Assembly (NCBI GenBank): GCA_949287815.1
Contig: CASEHS010000004.1
Span: forward strand, 1 to 64,000
Origin: an uncultured Bacillota bacterium
Lineage (GTDB): Bacteria; Bacillota; Clostridia; Christensenellales; Borkfalkiaceae
Direction of reading: 5' to 3'
Length of the DNA stretch: 64,000 nt
The notes below the pieces were generated by a model, which worked only from the letters and a program-made list of their open reading frames with translations, made no database searches and was not told the DNA's origin. Of the stretch, positions 62,941 to 64,000 are shown piece by piece (the first letter of the stretch is position 1; every line of letters begins with the position of its first letter). Position numbers and translations under genes: made by a program.

Positions 62941-63705
62941 TTATATATTCTCAAAACTCAATCTTTTTTTTATGTTATTGAAACTTATCTCAAAACTTTC
63001 AAACGGATCCCCGTCACAGTCATCCTGCTCTACCACAGCCCATTCCACTTTCTGATTAACACATTCGGAATAAATGCTGTCATAATCCATATTGCCTTCA
63101 TAAACTTCCGCCATGTTCGTCTTACCCTCTTCAGGAGCTACCCGCATATCTTTAAAATGAACCAAAGGCGTCCTGCCTGTATGTTCTTTCAAAAATTTTA
63201 CAGGAGATACCCCCGCTGTCTGCACCCAATACATATCGGGTAAAAAATAAAATTTGTCTTTGGGTGTATTTTCGTTCAGATAATCAAACGGACGTACGCC
63301 GTCAAACTTGACAAATTCATGGGCATGGTTATGATACGTAAATTTCATCCCCGCCGCAGAGATCTTTTCCAATGCAGGTCCGATATCATCCAGGAATTTT
63401 TTATAATCATCCAGACTAAAACCGCGGAAATATCCCAATCCGATATACTTTGAGCCGAACATTTTATGTTCTTCGATCAAAGCATCTGTTTCCTTGACGA
63501 TCCTGTCCAAGGAGTTATGCGTAGAACAAACTTCCAGACCGTTTTCCTTTAATCCTTTGACAATATTTGCCGGATCGTATGCCTTTATACCCGAAAGCTG
63601 TACCGCCTGGTAACCTATTTTCCGAACTTTTTCAAACATTCTTAAAACATCATCATTTGTTGCGGTAAAGTTTCGTACCGTATATAACTGCGCTGCCAAT
63701 TTCAT
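62941..63705 (-). CDS. TIM-barrel sugar isomerase/epimerase
   Basis: 254 aa. Closest relative is the epimerase at 37538, with conserved FTYHNHAHEF, LPDMYWVQ, LVHFKDMR and VEQDDCDGDPFES blocks. The ATG at 63705 is used, because the five codons above it contain the GGAGAAAGG ribosome binding site. Pairs with the DUF4838-like gene in a two-gene unit. Confidence 0.88.
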   Translation of the reverse strand: MKLAAQLYTVRNFTATNDDVLRMFEKVRKIGYQAVQLSGIKAYDPANIVKGLKENGLEVCSTHNSLDRIVKETDALIEEHKMFGSKYIGLGYFRGFSLDDYKKFLDDIGPALEKISAAGMKFTYHNHAHEFVKFDGVRPFDYLNENTPKDKFYFLPDMYWVQTAGVSPVKFLKEHTGRTPLVHFKDMRVAPEEGKTNMAEVYEGNMDYDSIYSECVNQKVEWAVVEQDDCDGDPFESFEISFNNIKKRLSFENI

Positions 63706-63752
63706 TTTACCTTTCTCCAATGCATTAAAATTTAAATGTTTTTACATTTTTC

Positions 63753-63781
63753 ATTATAAATTAGAAAATCCGTAAAGTAAA
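63753..63781 (-). promoter_or_regulatory. Promoter of the epimerase/DUF4838 unit
   Basis: -35 TTTACT (63776-63781), 17 bp, -10 TATAAT (63753-63758) on the minus strand. Confidence 0.83.
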
Positions 63782-63808
63782 TAGCAGAAATTTCCTTTCG
63801 CCGTTGCA
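63780..63808 (-). promoter_or_regulatory. AraC-type operator, site 3
   Basis: TGCAA-N17-TGCTATT on the minus strand, same register to the -35 box as sites 1 and 2. Sites 1 and 3 additionally share GAAATTT-Y between the half sites and AA before TGCAA. Confidence 0.75.
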
Positions 63809-63841
63809 TTTTGTATTAAAAAATAATTTTAATAAATAAAA

Positions 63842-63872
63842 AAACACCCTTCAAATCAACTGAAAGATGTTT
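63842..63872 (-). terminator. Terminator of a leftward gene beyond the window
   Basis: On the minus strand a 12-bp stem with two G-T pairs (63861-63872 with 63842-63853) is followed by a long T-rich tail. The stretch 63873-64000 holds no gene that I can support. Confidence 0.65.
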
Positions 63873-64000
63873 CTTCTTACAATTATCCAAAAAATTATTT
63901 TATAAAATCAAATAAACTTATATATCATTGTATACCCGCTTCACCTGACAAATTGTAAAATACAGAGTTTAATCGATATAATAGCCATATAAAAGCTACC

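Noticed and set aside
1..64000. CRISPR arrays, rRNA genes, insertion sequences and replication origins
   Set aside because: No regularly spaced direct repeats of CRISPR type, no rRNA sequence, no transposase, and no DnaA-box cluster were seen.

Overview
The window looks like a chromosomal segment from a low-to-mid-GC Firmicute-type anaerobe of the Clostridia, probably a gut organism. The evidence is the canonical S10-spc-alpha operon order, a zinc-ribbon S14, a Cys4 adenylate kinase, C+ forms of L33, L36 and S4, a four-gene 2-oxoacid:ferredoxin oxidoreductase, a flavodiiron protein, strict AGGAGG-type ribosome binding sites, and a GH112 phosphorylase beside uronate genes. No species can be named from the sequence alone.

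Layout. (1) 146-17518, all on the minus strand: a degenerate cyclophilin-like lipoprotein gene, then the complete S10-spc-alpha supercluster read leftward from a strong promoter at 17770-17798 through rpsJ...secY-adk-map-infA-rpmJ...rpoA-rplQ, ending at a terminator near 1161-1192. (2) 17519-18715: a structured S10 leader, a second leftward promoter with a palindrome in its spacer, a divergent 67-aa Xre-type regulator, and three decayed tandem copies of the 3' end of that regulator. (3) 18716-22336: rpmG-secE-nusG-rplK-rplA and rplJ-rplL, with an L10-type leader and attenuator. rpoB-rpoC and the str operon, expected after rplL, are absent. (4) 22484-25023: a flavodiiron protein, a small beta-flower-like protein and a zinc-dependent phospholipase C-like protein. 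(5) 25210-28306: tRNA-Val, -Gly, -Cys and -Leu, with tRNA-Leu flanked by partial copies of itself, then a tyrosine integrase, an orphan ORF and a truncated AraC remnant. (6) 28331-40409: two leftward transcription units for D-glucuronate catabolism (uxaC, uxuA, an SDR fructuronate reductase, eda, kdgK), together with a GH112 phosphorylase, two Gfo/Idh/MocA dehydrogenases and two TIM-barrel sugar isomerases/epimerases, and a divergent AraC regulator. (7) 40420-48012: aroK, mutY, a membrane protein, the korDABC-type operon, an OGG1-type glycosylase and a small membrane protein. (8) 48094-63870: a second carbohydrate locus with an ABC importer lacking its ATPase, three large secreted proteins (one a DUF4838-like lipoprotein), a cytoplasmic DUF4838-like protein, a third epimerase closely related to the one at 37.5 kb, and a second AraC regulator.

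How the parts fit. The two sugar loci appear to be one regulon. Three promoters, at 39.5, 60.1 and 63.8 kb, carry the same element, TGCAA-N17-TGCTATT, at the same position against the -35 box. The half sites start 22 bp apart, as expected for direct-repeat binding by an AraC-family protein, and two of the three sites lie next to an AraC gene. The inferred pathway is capture and partial breakdown of a uronate-containing glycan or glycoside outside the cell, import by the ABC system, intracellular cleavage (DUF4838-like protein, GH112 phosphorylase, and possibly oxidation/elimination by the Gfo/Idh and epimerase pairs), then glucuronate to KDG to KDPG to pyruvate plus glyceraldehyde 3-phosphate. 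The substrate is not determined.

A second recurring feature is that several rightward genes have a -10 box only 5-9 bp before an ATG and no ribosome binding site, which predicts leaderless mRNAs alongside otherwise conventional Shine-Dalgarno genes.
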